This document shows, piece by piece, positions 42,385 through 43,724 of a DNA stretch of 43,724 nt (its first letter is position 1; each line of letters starts with the position of its first letter). The notes beneath the pieces were generated by a model. That model saw only the letters and a list, made by a program, of their open reading frames with translations, did no database searches and was not told the DNA's origin. The position numbers and the translations under genes were made by a program. The stretch covers positions 1-43,724 of the forward strand of contig JAAYYW010000028.1 of the NCBI GenBank assembly GCA_012515195.1, written 5' to 3'. Source of the DNA: Leptolinea sp. (lineage in GTDB: Bacteria > Chloroflexota > Anaerolineae > Anaerolineales > Anaerolineaceae).

Positions 42385-43425
42385 ATGGAAAATTTTAAAC
42401 CCCTTCTCTATGAAGCTGTGCTTGTGGCATTTGGCAAGATCCTTGCCAAGTACGATGCCTTCACGCAGGGCGTCATCATGCGGGATATCGGTAAGGAGAT
42501 CATTGATTACCTCAACGGACATGGCTTTGATTTTTCCGAGTCCGGTTCACCCGAAGACCTTAATACGTTGATCGATCTCTTTGTGAAGAATGGGTTTGCC
42601 GAATCGTTGGATGTCACACCCGCGGACAAAGGGGATAACTATATCTGGAAAAATCTGTACGGCATTTCAGCGTACAAGGAGCTGTACGACCTGGCGCTCA
42701 ACCCGTTTTTGGCCTGTCCGCTCAACCTGTGCATGTGTTATGTGGCCGGCAAGAACAAGAAGAAGCTGGTGATGCACCGCAAAGAATTTGTAAACGATTC
42801 AATCACCGAAGCGCAGTACGAACTGGTGGATGATAATACACCGGATGCCAACCTGGATGAGCTGGTGTTGAAGTCAGCCCGCTTGTTCGAGATCGCCGAT
42901 GAAAAGCAAAAATTGTTTCATCACCAGGCGCTCACGGATACTCTGACCGGTTTGAGCAATATTCGCTGCCTGGAAGAAAAAGGGAAACGCTTTTTCAACC
43001 GGGCGAAGGAGGATAATACTCCGCTGGCTGTCTTGATGTGTGATATTGACTTTTTCAAGCAAGTCAATGACACGTACGGTCATTGCACCGGCGATGACGT
43101 CCTGCGTAAACTGGCGGATATCTTCCGGAATTCTGTACGCGAGACGGACATCATTTGCCGATACGGGGGCGAAGAGTTCGTCGTCCTCCTACCGAACACC
43201 CCGGAACACCGCGCGATCGAGATCGCCGAGCGGCTGCGGCAGGGCGTGGAAGAAGCGGTCTTTGATGACGGCCTGGGCGGCCACATCTACCTGACTATTA
43301 GTATTGGGCTCAACCCTAACGGAGAACAGGCAGAAACGTTGGAAACGGCTATTCAGCGGGCCGATAAGGCCCTGTTCCGCGCAAAACACGAAGGCCGTAA
43401 CGCAGTGGTCGTTTGGCACAATTAA
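42385..43425 (+). CDS. GGDEF diguanylate cyclase with novel Cys-rich N-terminal domain
   Basis: 346 residues, ATG at 42385, with no Shine-Dalgarno sequence. Residues ~1-165 form a soluble domain I do not recognise. It contains NPFLACPLNLCMCYVAGKNKKKL (Cys at about 112, 117 and 119), which could bind metal, haem or sense redox. A helix (~150-180) links to the GGDEF domain (~180-345). The catalytic motif is RYGGEEF, a permitted variant, and RETD five residues before it is an intact inhibition site. DTLTGL and NDTYGHCTGDDVL mark the rest of the domain. No TM segment, so it acts in the cytoplasm. It is followed by the opposing GH130-type gene. Confidence 0.9.
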   Translation: MENFKPLLYEAVLVAFGKILAKYDAFTQGVIMRDIGKEIIDYLNGHGFDFSESGSPEDLNTLIDLFVKNGFAESLDVTPADKGDNYIWKNLYGISAYKELYDLALNPFLACPLNLCMCYVAGKNKKKLVMHRKEFVNDSITEAQYELVDDNTPDANLDELVLKSARLFEIADEKQKLFHHQALTDTLTGLSNIRCLEEKGKRFFNRAKEDNTPLAVLMCDIDFFKQVNDTYGHCTGDDVLRKLADIFRNSVRETDIICRYGGEEFVVLLPNTPEHRAIEIAERLRQGVEEAVFDDGLGGHIYLTISIGLNPNGEQAETLETAIQRADKALFRAKHEGRNAVVVWHN

Positions 43426-43447
43426 CCGCGGGAAACATCATTCCAGG

Positions 43448-43724
43448 TTAATGGTCTGAGAACCGCCGCCGAAAACCGGGCCTCTCAGTCTCTGATAACC
43501 ACTTCAGCATATCGTCCACACTGGCCTGTGCTACGGCGATACTGGTATCTGCTGCGCCATAATAGATATTCAGTGTATCGCCATCTGGTGCCAGGGTGAA
43601 TCCACACGGGAATACCACGTTATCCACGTCTCCGCGTAGTTCGTAGGGTTCTTGCGGGGCGAAAACCCATTCGTCACCACGTTTCAGGCAATGTTCCGGC
43701 TCCTCGAGGTCAAAAAGCGCAAGA
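43448..43724 (-). CDS. GH130-type glycoside phosphorylase/hydrolase, C-terminal end
   Basis: The minus strand from the window edge reads about 92 codons and ends in TAA at 43448-43450; the start is outside. The sequence LALFDLEEPEHCLKRG, PYELRGDVDNVVFPCGF and YYGAADTSIAVAQASV matches the C-terminal blades of GH130 enzymes such as beta-1,4-mannooligosaccharide phosphorylase. Family members reversibly phosphorolyse beta-mannosides. Catalytic residues lie in the missing part, so specificity and activity cannot be assessed. Convergent with the GGDEF gene, 22 bp apart. Confidence 0.8.
   Translation of the reverse strand, partial: LALFDLEEPEHCLKRGDEWVFAPQEPYELRGDVDNVVFPCGFTLAPDGDTLNIYYGAADTSIAVAQASVDDMLKWLSETERPGFRRRFSDH

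Overview
The window is a gene-dense stretch of bacterial chromosome, most plausibly from a Chloroflexota lineage close to Anaerolineae. That placement is an inference from gene content and not a database match. It rests on an FMN-riboswitch-controlled RibXY-type transporter, a PyrF-PyrE fusion, DUF3048 and DUF3160 lipoproteins, and a HerA/NurA operon. I see no rRNA, tRNA, CRISPR array, phage or insertion sequence.

Layout. 1-8.6 kb holds envelope proteins of mostly unknown function: a WD40 protein cut by the window edge, a DUF3160 lipoprotein with an SH3b tail, two membrane proteins and a scaffold-domain lipoprotein. 8.7-14.5 kb holds a zinc alcohol dehydrogenase, a HAD phosphatase, a 7TM-PAS-GAF-GGDEF cyclase, an aldo/keto reductase broken by one stop codon and a HIT protein. 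14.5-18 kb holds xseA-xseB, a DUF212 membrane protein and a second cyclase. 18.1-21.7 kb is a minus-strand operon of NurA nuclease, a HAS-barrel-like protein and HerA ATPase. 21.8-22.2 kb is a decayed GNAT acetyltransferase. 22.3-25.2 kb is a complete promoter, FMN riboswitch, terminator and three-gene ABC transporter, read here as riboflavin uptake. 25.3-28.6 kb holds divergent holB and uvrD/pcrA. 28.6-31.1 kb holds small secreted or cytoplasmic unknowns, including a LysM protein. 31.2-32.3 kb is azlCD. 32.3-37.9 kb is the pyrimidine operon pyrC-pyrB-pyrFE-pyrD plus an M48 protease. 38-42.1 kb holds an NBR1-Ig lipoprotein and two DUF3048 paralogues flanking a GrpB-family gene. 42.4-43.7 kb holds a third GGDEF protein and the C-terminal end of a GH130-type glycosidase.

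The most notable signal is the pyr leader (32346-32518). A sigma70-type promoter reads into an undescribed 44-codon ORF that starts a few bases from the predicted transcript end. It passes through a U-rich tract and then through an intrinsic terminator, and its stop overlaps the pyrC start (ATGA). This is the layout of UTP-sensitive attenuation known from the enterobacterial pyrBI operon, here placed ahead of dihydroorotase and aspartate carbamoyltransferase genes that resemble the eukaryotic CAD domains in sequence and order. No pyrR is present in the window.

A second theme is leaderless transcription. Several genes (xseA, HIT, holB, uvrD, one DUF3048 gene, a GTG-started lipoprotein and the pyr leader ORF) have a -10 box only about 6-10 bp from the start codon, leaving almost no 5' UTR.
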